A stretch of 64,000 nucleotides of DNA from an uncultured Collinsella sp. Its GTDB lineage: Bacteria; Actinomycetota; Coriobacteriia; Coriobacteriales; Coriobacteriaceae. Numbering within the stretch: position 1 is the first letter of the stretch; each line of letters starts with the position of its first letter. Location: assembly GCA_900541035.1 (NCBI GenBank), contig UQIN01000007.1:1-64000 (forward strand), in the 5' to 3' direction. Made by a program: the position numbers and the translations under genes. The notes beneath the pieces were generated by a model, which saw nothing but the letters and a program-made list of their open reading frames with translations, did not search any database and had not been told where the DNA came from. Positions 34,921 through 43,850 of the stretch are shown here, one piece after another.

Positions 34921-35598
34921 ATGTCGTTGCGCGGTGGAATCGGTCTGCCCGAGCTTCCTCTAGAGGACGGGCAGGAGTTTAGGCTCGGCATTATGGGTGG
35001 CACCTTTGATCCCATCCATTACGGGCACCTGGTGACCGCTGAGCAGGCGCGTGAGTCCCTCGACTTGGATGCCGTGCTCTTTATGCCGGCGGGCACGCCT
35101 GCCTTTAAGCTTGACAAGCCGGTGACGCCTGCCGAGGACCGTTATGCCATGACGGTCCTCGCCACCGCTGCGAACCCGGCCTTTTTGGCGAGTCGGTTCG
35201 AGATTGACCGTCCGGGTGTAACCTATACGGCCGATACGCTTCATGCCCTTCGCGACTTTTACCCGCCGCAGGTAAAGCTCTACTTTATTACGGGCGCCGA
35301 CGCGATTATCGATATTGTTACCTGGCATGATGCCGAACGAATCGCTGAGCTTGCTACCTTTATTGCGGCGACACGACCGAGCTTTGATATCGATACGGCG
35401 CGTGCCCGAATCAAAGAGTCGGGGCTGCCGTTCGACGTGCGCTATATTCAGATTCCGGCGCTGGCGATCAGCTCGACGAACATTCGTAAGCGAGTTGCTC
35501 GCGGTATGAGCGTGCGCTATCTTACGAGCGAGTCCGTGCTCGGCTACATTCGCAAACGCAGGCTATATGCCGATTTGGGCCAAGAAGATTTTGAGTGA
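34921..35598 (+). CDS. nadD: Nicotinate-nucleotide adenylyltransferase
   Basis: The protein has 225 residues. It shows the nucleotidyltransferase motif GGTFDPIHYGHL (about 22-33) and the C-terminal AISSTNIRKRVARG (ISSTxxR). It makes deamido-NAD from nicotinate mononucleotide and ATP. An extra 20 N-terminal residues precede the usual start; no better start with a ribosome binding site is seen. It lies in the conserved obg-nadD-yqeK-rsfS order. Confidence 0.93.
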   Translation: MSLRGGIGLPELPLEDGQEFRLGIMGGTFDPIHYGHLVTAEQARESLDLDAVLFMPAGTPAFKLDKPVTPAEDRYAMTVLATAANPAFLASRFEIDRPGVTYTADTLHALRDFYPPQVKLYFITGADAIIDIVTWHDAERIAELATFIAATRPSFDIDTARARIKESGLPFDVRYIQIPALAISSTNIRKRVARGMSVRYLTSESVLGYIRKRRLYADLGQEDFE

Positions 35599-35610
35599 TG
35601 GGGGTCTACG

Positions 35611-36219
35611 TTGTCGGTAGAGGATCAGTTTGAGGGCGATGAGCGCGCGCTGCTCAAGCGCATTCAAGAGCTGCTCGATGTTCGCATGAAGGATAAGCGC
35701 AAGCGCTATGTGCATTCGCTGGGTGTTGCCGAGACCGCACTTCATCTGGCCGAGGTCTACGGCGTTGACCGCTTTGATGCCGCTGCCGCCGGCTTAATTC
35801 ACGATTGGGACAAGGTTCTTTCCGATGACGAGCTCGTGGCCCGCGCGCTTCACTATGGCATCAAGGTTGCCGGCTCTCCTTCCGCCGCGACGCCGCTTTT
35901 GCATGGCCCTGTTGCCGCCTATGAGCTTCCGCAGCTTTTTCCCGAGCTGTCGCCGGCGGTCTTTCAGGCTGTCGACCGTCACACCGTGGGTGCCTGCGAC
36001 ATGACGCCGCTCGATATGGTGGTCTTTGTGGCAGATGCCATCGAGCCCAACCGTCACGGCGACTATGCCCATGCGCTGCGCAAGATGGTGGGGGAGTCGA
36101 CGCTTGACGAGTTGTTCTTCTCCTGTTTTGCGCAGGGTCTGGTCTATGTGATCCAGTCCGGGCGCTATCTTTATCCCACGGCTATTACGATTTACAACCA
36201 TTACGCCCAGCTGCGCTAG
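35611..36219 (+). CDS. yqeK: HD-domain hydrolase, YqeK family
   Basis: The protein has 202 residues. It shows the HD metal-site pieces YVHSLGVAETA and AGLIHDWDK. YqeK proteins hydrolyse symmetrical diadenosine tetraphosphate. Starts at TTG 35611 with GGGGG six bases upstream, 12 nt after nadD. It has no other domain. Confidence 0.9.
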   Translation: MSVEDQFEGDERALLKRIQELLDVRMKDKRKRYVHSLGVAETALHLAEVYGVDRFDAAAAGLIHDWDKVLSDDELVARALHYGIKVAGSPSAATPLLHGPVAAYELPQLFPELSPAVFQAVDRHTVGACDMTPLDMVVFVADAIEPNRHGDYAHALRKMVGESTLDELFFSCFAQGLVYVIQSGRYLYPTAITIYNHYAQLR

Positions 36220-36247
36220 CTCGGGTGTGTCTAGAAAGAGGTATTCC

Positions 36248-36703
36248 ATGGCCGACGAGACCATGACTGACGAGCAGATTCTTGAAGGTGTGGAGCACAA
36301 GAGTTTCGTTGCCACGTCCGACCGCACCGCCGCCTCGCTGTCCGCGAGCGGTGTCGCCGCCGAGGATGTCGCCCGCGCCGCCGCGCAGGCCGCCTACGAC
36401 AAGAAGGGCGAGGACGTTCAGGTGCTCGACCTGACCGAGCTTTCCGACGTATGCGACTACTTTGTGCTTGCCACCGGTACCAACAACCGCCAGGTCGATT
36501 CTATCGTCGATGAGATCGAGGAGAAGGTCGCCGAGGCTTGCGGCGAGCACCCGTTCTCCATCGAGGGTCGCGAGCAGAAGACCTGGATGCTCATGGACTA
36601 TGGTTCGGTTGTCGTCCACGTCTTCACTCCCGAGGCGCGCGACTTCTACCGTCTCGAAAAGCTCTGGGGTGACGCTCCCCAGCTCCCCCTCAACCTCCTC
36701 TAG
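36248..36703 (+). CDS. rsfS: Ribosomal silencing factor RsfS
   Basis: The protein has 151 residues. The core (AAYDKKGEDVQVLDLTELS, then CDYFVLATGTNNRQVDSI, and GSVVVHVFTPEARDFYRLE) is typical of RsfS, which binds L14 and blocks subunit joining in starvation. About 40 residues of polar N-terminal extension come before the domain. ATG 36248 has AAAGAGG five bases upstream; GTG 36227 is less likely. A strong terminator follows. Confidence 0.93.
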   Translation: MADETMTDEQILEGVEHKSFVATSDRTAASLSASGVAAEDVARAAAQAAYDKKGEDVQVLDLTELSDVCDYFVLATGTNNRQVDSIVDEIEEKVAEACGEHPFSIEGREQKTWMLMDYGSVVVHVFTPEARDFYRLEKLWGDAPQLPLNLL

Positions 36704-36744
36704 TAGCTCATTTGAGACGGGGTTTAGCTACCCTCACGCATATC

Positions 36745-36787
36745 GCCGGGCAGGTGCGGTTTTCCGCACCTGCCCGGCTTTCTTTTT
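36745..36787. terminator. Strong terminator between rsfS and dinB
   Basis: GCCGGGCAGGTGCGG (36745-36759) and CCGCACCTGCCCGGC (36764-36778) form a 15-bp perfect stem with a TTTT loop, followed by TTTCTTTTT on plus. It may also serve the convergent dinB. Confidence 0.9.
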
Positions 36788-36799
36788 GCCCAAAGGCGG

Positions 36800-38053
36800 T
36801 TAATCGTTGAAGCGGGATTGGCGGCCGAAGGATAGGGCGGTGTCGCCGAATTTGTCTCGGACGGCGTCGATGGCGACGGACAGGTCGCGTCGGTCGCTGG
36901 ACTGCGCTCCACGGTCATCGACTTCGCAGAACAGGTCGGTCTGGATGCCGCCTTGGTGGTTGAAGTCGCTCATGCCGATGCCGGCCAAGCGCACGTGCAT
37001 GCCTTCCTGCCAGATGTTGTCGAGCAGTTCGAGTGCAACCGCCACGAAGATGTTTTCATCGTCGGTTGGATGAGGCAGCCGGCGCTGTGCCGTACGCCCA
37101 CTGCCATACGAATACTTAAGCTTGAGCGTCACGGTGCCGCCCGTAAGCCCCTGGCGGCGCAGGCGACGTCCAACCGACTCGCCCAGCAGCGCAATCGCCG
37201 CCTCGATATCCCTGCGCTCAGTCAAATCTTTCGCAAAGGTGCGTTCATTGCTGACCGACTTGACCTCGCGCTCCTCATCCAGACTTGTGACCTCGGAAAC
37301 TTCGAGACCCAGCGCACGTTGGCGCATACGCTCGCCGTTGACGCCAAAAATCGAGGCCAGCGTGGACTCCGGCGCACGCGACAGCTCGCCAAGCGTGTAG
37401 ATACGCATGCGGCGTAGCCGCTCCTCGGCCGAGCGACCGATGCCGCTCATGGCAGACACCGGCAGCGCGGCCAAAAATCGCTGCTCCGTGCCGGGGCGCA
37501 CAATGGTCAGGCCAAAGGGCTTGTCGCGCTCGCTCGCGATTTTGGCCACCGTCTTGTTGCAGCCGACGCCAATGGAGCACGTCACCCCCAGTGCCGCCAC
37601 GCGGTCACTGATGCGTCGCGCGACCAGCAGCGGGTCTTCGGGCGCAAACCGGCCCGGCGTTATATCGATAAAGGCCTCGTCGATGGACACGCGCTCCACA
37701 CGCGGCGTCTCGTCGGCGAGAATCGCCATGACTTGCGCGCTCACTTCGCGGTAGCGATCAAAATGCCCATGCGTCCAAATCGCCTGCGGGCACAGACGCC
37801 GTGCCTCGGCCGAGGCCATGGCGGAATGCACGCCAAAGCGGCGTGCCTCATACGAACACGTGGACACGACGCCGCGCGACTCGGCATCTCCGCCCACAAT
37901 GAGCGGCTTGCCGCGCCACTCGGGGTGGTCGAGCATCTCTACGCTCGCAAAAAACGCATCGAGGTCCATCAGACCCACCGCCGGACCCGTCCAGGGCGGC
38001 GGCGTGACGCCCGCAGCATTCTCATAACCGTATGTATGTTCGCGTCTTTCCAT
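36800..38053 (-). CDS. dinB: DNA polymerase IV (Y-family)
   Basis: The protein has 417 residues. It shows DLDAFFASVE (about 30-39), a YREVSAQVM segment, RVSIDEAFIDIT with the catalytic Asp-Glu, GVGCNKTVAKIASE, and the little-finger region. It copies past DNA lesions. ATG 38053 has no Shine-Dalgarno, but a TATACT on the minus strand sits so that transcription would begin at or next to the ATG, pointing to a leaderless mRNA. It runs convergent to rsfS and divergent from rpsP. A beta-clamp motif at the C-terminus is not obvious. Confidence 0.93.
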   Translation of the reverse strand: MERREHTYGYENAAGVTPPPWTGPAVGLMDLDAFFASVEMLDHPEWRGKPLIVGGDAESRGVVSTCSYEARRFGVHSAMASAEARRLCPQAIWTHGHFDRYREVSAQVMAILADETPRVERVSIDEAFIDITPGRFAPEDPLLVARRISDRVAALGVTCSIGVGCNKTVAKIASERDKPFGLTIVRPGTEQRFLAALPVSAMSGIGRSAEERLRRMRIYTLGELSRAPESTLASIFGVNGERMRQRALGLEVSEVTSLDEEREVKSVSNERTFAKDLTERRDIEAAIALLGESVGRRLRRQGLTGGTVTLKLKYSYGSGRTAQRRLPHPTDDENIFVAVALELLDNIWQEGMHVRLAGIGMSDFNHQGGIQTDLFCEVDDRGAQSSDRRDLSVAIDAVRDKFGDTALSFGRQSRFND

Positions 38054-38059
38054 GTCATG

Positions 38060-38065
38060 AGTATA
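38060..38065 (-). promoter_or_regulatory. -10 box of dinB (leaderless start)
   Basis: On the minus strand TATACT ends 6 nt before the dinB ATG at 38053, placing the start site at the ATG. No good -35 or LexA box is seen. Confidence 0.45.
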
Positions 38066-38169
38066 CCGCGCAGCTCATGTGGGGTGCGTGGATGTGCTTG
38101 CAAATCGCGAATTCTTGTCTAAGATATGGATTTGCCCTCGACTACACCGAAGAAGTTGGTCTCACGGAC

Positions 38170-38198
38170 TTCACCTGCCCGCGTCGATGGCGTATTAT
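38170..38198 (+). promoter_or_regulatory. Promoter of the rpsP operon
   Basis: TTCACC (38170-38175), a 17-nt spacer, TATTAT (38193-38198). It is 57 nt before the rpsP TTG start. Confidence 0.6.
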
Positions 38199-38254
38199 GT
38201 TCAACTGTTTGTTTGTAGTTGCAGCCTAAAGCTGCTTGGTTGGAGGAGTTTCCT

Positions 38255-38596
38255 TTGGCAGTCAAGATTCGCCTTGCTCGTCACGGCGCTAAGAAGCGTC
38301 CGTACTACCGTGTCGTCGTCGCCGATTCCCGCGCCCCGCGTGACGGTCGTATCATCGAGGAGGTTGGCCGCTACAACCCGATGACCGCCCCCAAGACCAT
38401 CAACCTCGACCTCGAGAAGATCGCCGACTGGCAGTCCAAGGGTGCTCAGCTCACCGACGCTGTCGCCGCTCTGGTCAAGGCCGCCAACGAGGGCGAGAAG
38501 ACCGAGACCGTCGTCAAGAAGTCCAAGAAGCAGCTCGCCAAAGAGGCCGAGGCCGCTAAGGCTGCCGCTGAGGCCGCTGAGGGCGCCGAGGAGTAA
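38255..38596 (+). CDS. rpsP: Ribosomal protein S16
   Basis: The protein has 113 residues. The N-terminus [20 protein letters not shown] is the S16 signature. TTG 38255 has GGAGGAG upstream and gives the correct N-terminus. A tail of about 30 residues rich in Ala, Glu and Lys extends beyond the normal 80-90. It opens the rpsP-khpA-rimM-trmD-lepB operon. Confidence 0.95.
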   Translation: MAVKIRLARHGAKKRPYYRVVVADSRAPRDGRIIEEVGRYNPMTAPKTINLDLEKIADWQSKGAQLTDAVAALVKAANEGEKTETVVKKSKKQLAKEAEAAKAAAEAAEGAEE

Positions 38597-38599
38597 ATC

Positions 38600-38884
38600 G
38601 TGCCTGAGGTTGACGCTGCACAGCTCGAGGGTGAGGCAATGCTCTCAGATCGCATCGCCGATCTCGTCGAATATCTCGTTGTTCAGATCGTCGACGACCC
38701 GGATTCCGTGAGCCTTGAGGTCATCGATGGTGACGACGCCTCTACGATTGAGGTTTCGGTCGCCGAGGATGACGTCGCTAAGGTCATCGGCCGTCGTGGC
38801 CGTACCATCAAGGCTATTCGCACGCTCGCCCGTGCATTGGCCGCTCGCCTCGACACTGCTGTCGAGGTAGAGGTTCTGGGCTAG
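38600..38884 (+). CDS. khpA: KH-domain RNA-binding protein KhpA
   Basis: The protein has 94 residues. It shows one KH domain with VAKVIGRRGRTIKAIRTLAR (GxxG loop GRRG). KhpA binds small RNAs and mRNAs, often with KhpB. It starts at GTG 38600 behind GAGGAG, 3 nt after rpsP. An N-terminal extension of about 15 residues is present. Confidence 0.92.
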   Translation: MPEVDAAQLEGEAMLSDRIADLVEYLVVQIVDDPDSVSLEVIDGDDASTIEVSVAEDDVAKVIGRRGRTIKAIRTLARALAARLDTAVEVEVLG

Positions 38885-38888
38885 GACC

Positions 38889-39410
38889 TTGAGGTCCCAG
38901 TACAAAAACATCGCCCGTGTGGTCAAGCCGCACGGAAGGAAGGGGGAGGTCCTCGCGCAACCGCTGCGGGGGCTTCCTTCTGTATTAGAGCCGGGTATGC
39001 GCGTCGCCCTGACGCCGCCGGCGCTCAAGCGCGACCGCTTTTGCACGGTCGTGTCCGTCACCGATACGGGCGATGGCGATCTGGTCTCGTTTGAGGGCAT
39101 TGACGACTTGACGGCCGCCGAGGGCATCACGGGATGCTACGTGTTGGCAAATCGTGACGACTTTGAGCTCGATTCGCTCGACGCTGCCTATACCGACCTG
39201 ATGGGTCGCGAGGTGGTAGACGAGCGCTTCGGTTCGCTCGGCACGATCGTCGAGATCATGTCGACGCCCGCTAACGATGTTTGGGTTGTCGAGGGTGATC
39301 GGTACGGCGAGGTACTGATTCCCGTGATCGAGCAGGTTGTGCTCGATCTTCCCGACAAAGGAACAATTTCCGTCCACGTTATGGACGGCCTGATCGATAT
39401 GGACAAGTAG
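38889..39410 (+). CDS. rimM: 16S rRNA processing protein RimM
   Basis: The protein has 173 residues. RVVKPHGRKGEVLAQPL is the family N-terminus. The PRC-barrel domain follows (YTDLMGREVVDERFGSLG, then VLIPVIEQVVLDLP). It helps mature the 30S head. It starts at TTG 38889, 4 nt after khpA; the ribosome binding site is weak (AGGA close to the start), so it probably relies on coupling. Confidence 0.92.
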   Translation: MRSQYKNIARVVKPHGRKGEVLAQPLRGLPSVLEPGMRVALTPPALKRDRFCTVVSVTDTGDGDLVSFEGIDDLTAAEGITGCYVLANRDDFELDSLDAAYTDLMGREVVDERFGSLGTIVEIMSTPANDVWVVEGDRYGEVLIPVIEQVVLDLPDKGTISVHVMDGLIDMDK

Positions 39411-39420
39411 GGAGGACAGC

Positions 39421-40179
39421 ATGCTGATTGAGACCCTTTCGGTCTTTCCCGAGATGTTTGAGCCCGTCATGTCCACGTCGATTTTGGGCCGCGCCCGCAA
39501 GGCCGGCCTTTTTGATTTTAAGGCGTATAACCTGCGCGACTGGACGCACGACCGCCATCGTACCGTCGATGACGAGCCGTACGGCGGCGGGCAGGGCATG
39601 CTCATGAAGGTCGAGCCTATCGCGGAGGCCATCGAGGCCATTAGCGCAGAGGGTCCCAAGCCCACTGTGGTGTTCTTTACTCCCTGTGGCGAGCCCTTTA
39701 CGCAGCATGTGGCCGAGCGCCTGCTCAAAAGTGAGCGCCTGCTGTTTGTGTGCAGTCGCTACGAGGGCGTCGACGAGCGCGCGTATGCGTATGCCGATGA
39801 GCGTCTGTCGATCGGCGACTACGTGCTCACGGGCGGCGAGCTTCCCGCTATGGTCGTTGCCGATGCCGTCGTACGCCTGATTCCCGGCGCCCTGGGCGAC
39901 GAGATGAGCAACGTGGACGAGTCGTTCTCGACCGCCGAGGATGGAGGCCTGCTCGAGTACGCGCAGTATACCCGTCCTGCCGAGTTCAACGGCGAGGGCG
40001 TGCCTCCGGTGCTTGTGAGCGGCGATCACGCCAAGGTCGATGCCTGGCGTCGCAAGAACGCCATCGAGCGCACCTGCCGCTGGCGTCCCGACTTGATCGA
40101 GACGGCGCGGCTCACGCCCGAGGAGCGCGCTTACGCGCAGGAGATTCTTGACGCTTCGTATTCGCAGAGCGAGGAGTGA
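39421..40179 (+). CDS. trmD: tRNA (guanine-N1)-methyltransferase
   Basis: The protein has 252 residues. It shows the SPOUT knot motifs VCSRYEGVDERAY and GDYVLTGGELPAMVV, plus DEPYGGGQGMLMK. It methylates G37 in tRNAs with a G36, preventing frameshifts. GGGAGGA precedes the ATG. Confidence 0.96.
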   Translation: MLIETLSVFPEMFEPVMSTSILGRARKAGLFDFKAYNLRDWTHDRHRTVDDEPYGGGQGMLMKVEPIAEAIEAISAEGPKPTVVFFTPCGEPFTQHVAERLLKSERLLFVCSRYEGVDERAYAYADERLSIGDYVLTGGELPAMVVADAVVRLIPGALGDEMSNVDESFSTAEDGGLLEYAQYTRPAEFNGEGVPPVLVSGDHAKVDAWRRKNAIERTCRWRPDLIETARLTPEERAYAQEILDASYSQSEE

Positions 40180-40181
40180 GT

Positions 40182-40745
40182 ATGGTTCCTACGCAACATT
40201 CCGCGTTGAGGGGCGCTTTTGAGTGGATCGCGGTCATCGCGATCGCGCTCGTGGCCACGTTCCTGATCCGCACTTTTGTGGTCGAGCCCTTTGTGGTGCC
40301 CACCGGTTCTATGGAGGACACGATCGAGATTGGCGACCAGATCCTGGCGCAAAAGGTGAGCCTCGAGCTCGGTCAGCCCGTCAAGCAGGGCGATATCGTG
40401 GTTTTTCACAACCCCGATGGCACCTCCGAGCATGATGTTCTTGTCAAGCGTGTTATTGCCACAGCCGGCCAGACGGTTGACCTGCAGGATGGCAAGGTGG
40501 TCGTTGACGGCCAAGCGCTCGACGAGGACTATACGACGGGCATGAGCTGGCCACTTTCGGTCCAATCGCCCGGCGCTCAGGTAAGCTATCCCTACACCGT
40601 TCCCGACGGGTGCGTGTGGGTGATGGGCGACAACCGCGAAAACTCTGCCGACTCACGCTACTTTGGTCCCGTCGACCGTTCGGACCTGATCGCCGTGGCG
40701 CTCGTGCGTTACTGGCCGCTCAACCGTCTGGGCGCTATCGACTAA
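40182..40745 (+). CDS. lepB: Signal peptidase I
   Basis: The protein has 187 residues with one N-terminal membrane helix (about 13-30). Catalytic Ser43 lies in VPTGSMEDT and Lys89 in VLVKRVIATAGQ; MGDNRENSADSRYFGPV is the conserved box E. It removes signal peptides outside the membrane. ATG 40182 is preferred to GTG 40176, which overlaps the trmD stop. In many genomes rplS lies between trmD and lepB; here rplS is 7 kb away. Confidence 0.94.
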   Translation: MVPTQHSALRGAFEWIAVIAIALVATFLIRTFVVEPFVVPTGSMEDTIEIGDQILAQKVSLELGQPVKQGDIVVFHNPDGTSEHDVLVKRVIATAGQTVDLQDGKVVVDGQALDEDYTTGMSWPLSVQSPGAQVSYPYTVPDGCVWVMGDNRENSADSRYFGPVDRSDLIAVALVRYWPLNRLGAID

Positions 40746-40804
40746 AAACCGCTATAGTACAGTACCTAACCGTGTAATCGTTTCGACGAGGGGATATTAG
40801 AGGC

Positions 40805-41716
40805 ATGAACGCTTCATCGCTTTCCTTCCAAGACATCATCCTGCGCCTCCAGCAGTACTGGGGCGAGCAGGGCTGCGTTATTATGCAGCCCTACGACTCC
40901 GAGGTCGGTGCCGGTACCTTCCATACCGCGACCACGCTGCGCTCGCTCGGTCCCGCCGAGTGGCGCACCTGCTATGCGCAGCCCTGCCGCCGTCCCGCCG
41001 ACGGCCGCTACGGCGAGAACCCCAACCGCATGCAGCACTACTATCAGTTCCAGGTGCTTATCAAGCCCTCGCCGGTCAACGCCCAGGAGCTCTACCTGGG
41101 GTCTCTTGCCGCCATTGGCTTGGACCCCAACGACCATGACGTCCGCTTTGTCGAGGACGACTGGGAGAGCCCGACGCTCGGCGCCTGGGGCCTTGGCTGG
41201 GAGGTCTGGCTCAATGGCATGGAGGTCACGCAGTTTACGTACTTCCAGCAGGTGGGCGGCATCGAGGTCGACCCCGTGCCCGTCGAGATCACCTACGGCC
41301 TGGAGCGTATCGCCATGTACGCCCAGGGCGTTAACTCGGTCTACGACCTGGTGTGGAGCTACCTGCCCGACGGCACGCCCATGACCTATGGCGACGTGTT
41401 CCTCGAGAACGAGCGCGAGTTCAGTGCCTATAACTTTGAGGTCGCCAACGTCGAGATGATGCGTCAGAAGTTTGACGACTACGAGGCCGAGTGCCATTCC
41501 TGCCTGGAGCGCAAGCTGCCGCTGCCGGCATATGACTGCGTCATGAAGTGCAGCCACGCTTTCAACCTGCTCGATGCTCGCGGCGCCCTGTCCGCGGTCG
41601 AGCGTGCCAACTACATCCTGCGCGTCCGCGCCGTCGCCAAGGCGTGCTGCGAGGCCTACATGGCCGAGGTCGCCGGAGTCAACGAGAATGCCGATCAGGA
41701 AGGCGAGGTGGCGTAA
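40805..41716 (+). CDS. glyQ: Glycyl-tRNA synthetase, alpha subunit
   Basis: The protein has 303 residues. It shows [20 protein letters not shown], the [23 protein letters not shown] motif region (class II motif 2), and FTYFQQVGG. It pairs with the beta subunit encoded 3 nt downstream as an alpha2beta2 enzyme. Most other Actinobacteria use a single-chain enzyme, so this is lineage-informative. Weak ribosome binding site (GGGG, then GAGG near the ATG). Confidence 0.96.
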   Translation: MNASSLSFQDIILRLQQYWGEQGCVIMQPYDSEVGAGTFHTATTLRSLGPAEWRTCYAQPCRRPADGRYGENPNRMQHYYQFQVLIKPSPVNAQELYLGSLAAIGLDPNDHDVRFVEDDWESPTLGAWGLGWEVWLNGMEVTQFTYFQQVGGIEVDPVPVEITYGLERIAMYAQGVNSVYDLVWSYLPDGTPMTYGDVFLENEREFSAYNFEVANVEMMRQKFDDYEAECHSCLERKLPLPAYDCVMKCSHAFNLLDARGALSAVERANYILRVRAVAKACCEAYMAEVAGVNENADQEGEVA

Positions 41717-41719
41717 GCC

Positions 41720-43816
41720 ATGGCAGACGCTAAGGATTTCCTGTTTGAGATCGGTACGGAAGAAATGCCCTCCGCACCGCTGAACAATGCCGTCAAGCAG
41801 CTTGGCACCATGATCGCCAAGGGTCTCGACGAGGCCGGTCTGGCCCACGGCGAGGTCCGTGTGATCTCGAGCCCGCGCCGCCTGGCTGCGCTCGTTGCCG
41901 ACGTCGCCACCGCGACCGACGAGGTTCACGAGGTCAAGCGCGGCCCCGCGGCCAACATCGCCTTCGATGCCGACGGTAACGCCACCAAGGCCGCCCAGGG
42001 CTTCGCCCGCAAGTGCGGTGTGGCTGCCGAGGATCTGGTCCGTCGCGAGGACACCGACGGCCGTGAGTACGTCTTTGCCGAGAAGAACATCCCTTCCGCC
42101 CCGGCCACCCCGATCCTGACGGCCCTGTGCGAGAAGACTATCGCTGGCCTGCAGTGGCCCAACTACCGCTCTCAGCGCTGGGGTCACGAGCATGCGACCT
42201 TTGTTCGTCCGGTCCGCTGGATCTGCTGCCTTCTGGGCGAGGACGTTGTGCCCGTGTCGTTTGCCGACGTGACGAGCGGCAACACCACGCGCGGTCATCG
42301 CGTGCTTGGCCCCGGTGACCATGTGGTCGCCAGCCCCGCTGTTTACGAGCAGGTGCTCGAGGACGCCGGTGTGCTTTCTGCCGAGCGCCGTCGCGAGGCC
42401 ATCCTTGCCGGTATCGCCGAGGTCGAGGCTGCCCGTCCCGGCTGCCATGTCGATACGCCCAAGAAGGTCTTTGAGGAGGTCATTAACCTCTGCGAGTGGC
42501 CGACGGTGCTCGTCGGTACCTTCGACGAGGAGTTCCTCAAGGTCCCGCACGAGATCATCTGCGAGTCCATGCTCACCAACCAGCGCTACTTCCCGATCTA
42601 TGACGGCGAGGGCAAGCTCACGCGTGAGTTCGTGGTCGTTTCCAACAGCAAGCCCGAGAACGCCGAGCGCGTGATCGACGGCAACGAGCGCGTTGTGCGT
42701 GCCCGTCTGGACGATGCCAAGTTCTTCTACGAGGAGGACTTGAAGATCTCCCTCGACGAGTTCCGTGAGCGTCTGGCCAAGGTTGCCTTCCAGGAGAAGC
42801 TCGGTAGCGTGCTCGCCAAGTCCGATCGCATCGAGCAGCTCGCGCTCGCTATTGCCCGTGAGGCACACCTGGGTGCTCACCTGGCAGCCGATGCTGCTCG
42901 CGCCGCGCACCTGTGCAAGGCCGACCTGGTGTCTAACGCCGTCGTCGAGTTCACGAGCCAGCAGGGCGTGATGGGCGGTTATTACGCGACCGCGATGGGG
43001 GAGAACGACGAGGTCGCTCATGCTATTCGCGATCACTATCGTCCTCGCTTTGCCGGTGACGAGCTGCCCGAGGGCACCGTTGGCTGCATCGTGGCCTGTG
43101 CCGACAAGCTCGATACCATCGCCGGTATCTTTGCCATCGGCGAGCCCCCGACCGGCTCTTCGGACCCCTACGCGCTGCGTCGTGCTGCTATCGGCATCAT
43201 CAACATCCTGCGCGACCGTCTGCCGATCGACCCCACGTCGCTTATCGACTTCGCCCTTGAGCTCTACAGCGAGCAGGGCATTGAGTTCGACGCCGCCGAG
43301 GTCGCCCAGCAGGTTCGTGACTTCTTCCATGGCCGCCTGGTGAGCATGGCTCGCGACGAGAAGATCCCGGCCGATACCGTTGCCGCCGTCTCCGCGGTAC
43401 ACATCATCGCCCCGTCCGTCTTCTTTGCCCGCTGCGCCGCCCTCGACGAGGCCCGCAAGAACGACGCCGAGACGTTCGACAACCTTGCGACCGCCTATGC
43501 TCGCGCCGCGCATATCTCCAAGCCCGAGCTGGGCGTGGAGTACGACCGCAGCCTGATGGGCGAGGCCGAGCTCGCGCTTGCCGATGCCTCCGAGGCCGCT
43601 CAGACCGCTGTCGATGCCGCCCTTGCTGCCGAGGACTACCCGGCCGCATTTGCTGCCCTCGCCGCCCTGCGCGCGCCCATCGACCGTTTCTTCGATGAGG
43701 TTATGGTCATGGACAAGGACGAGCAGCTTCGCGATAATCGCCTTAAGCTGCTCAACCGCTTCGAGGCCGTTTTCTCCGGCATCGCCAACATCGGTGAGCT
43801 TGCCCGCAAAAAGTAA
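41720..43816 (+). CDS. glyS: Glycyl-tRNA synthetase, beta subunit
   Basis: The protein has 698 residues, normal for GlyS. It begins with FLFEIGTEEMPSAPL, then has RGPAANIAFDADGN, and HEHATFVRPVRW. The middle holds an HD-like fold, and the C-terminal DALR-type anticodon-binding domain covers the last 120 residues. It binds tRNA-Gly. Confidence 0.96.
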   Translation: MADAKDFLFEIGTEEMPSAPLNNAVKQLGTMIAKGLDEAGLAHGEVRVISSPRRLAALVADVATATDEVHEVKRGPAANIAFDADGNATKAAQGFARKCGVAAEDLVRREDTDGREYVFAEKNIPSAPATPILTALCEKTIAGLQWPNYRSQRWGHEHATFVRPVRWICCLLGEDVVPVSFADVTSGNTTRGHRVLGPGDHVVASPAVYEQVLEDAGVLSAERRREAILAGIAEVEAARPGCHVDTPKKVFEEVINLCEWPTVLVGTFDEEFLKVPHEIICESMLTNQRYFPIYDGEGKLTREFVVVSNSKPENAERVIDGNERVVRARLDDAKFFYEEDLKISLDEFRERLAKVAFQEKLGSVLAKSDRIEQLALAIAREAHLGAHLAADAARAAHLCKADLVSNAVVEFTSQQGVMGGYYATAMGENDEVAHAIRDHYRPRFAGDELPEGTVGCIVACADKLDTIAGIFAIGEPPTGSSDPYALRRAAIGIINILRDRLPIDPTSLIDFALELYSEQGIEFDAAEVAQQVRDFFHGRLVSMARDEKIPADTVAAVSAVHIIAPSVFFARCAALDEARKNDAETFDNLATAYARAAHISKPELGVEYDRSLMGEAELALADASEAAQTAVDAALAAEDYPAAFAALAALRAPIDRFFDEVMVMDKDEQLRDNRLKLLNRFEAVFSGIANIGELARKK

Positions 43817-43850
43817 GCCAGCCTGCGCGTAAGCGCAAAAGGAGCCCCGC

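Noticed and set aside
38020..38070. LexA/SOS box upstream of dinB
   Set aside because: GAACATACATACGGTT resembles an actinobacterial box loosely but lies inside the coding start and lacks the inverted symmetry.
40746..40804. T-box leader before glyQ
   Set aside because: The gap is under 60 nt, too short for a T-box, and no specifier structure is visible.
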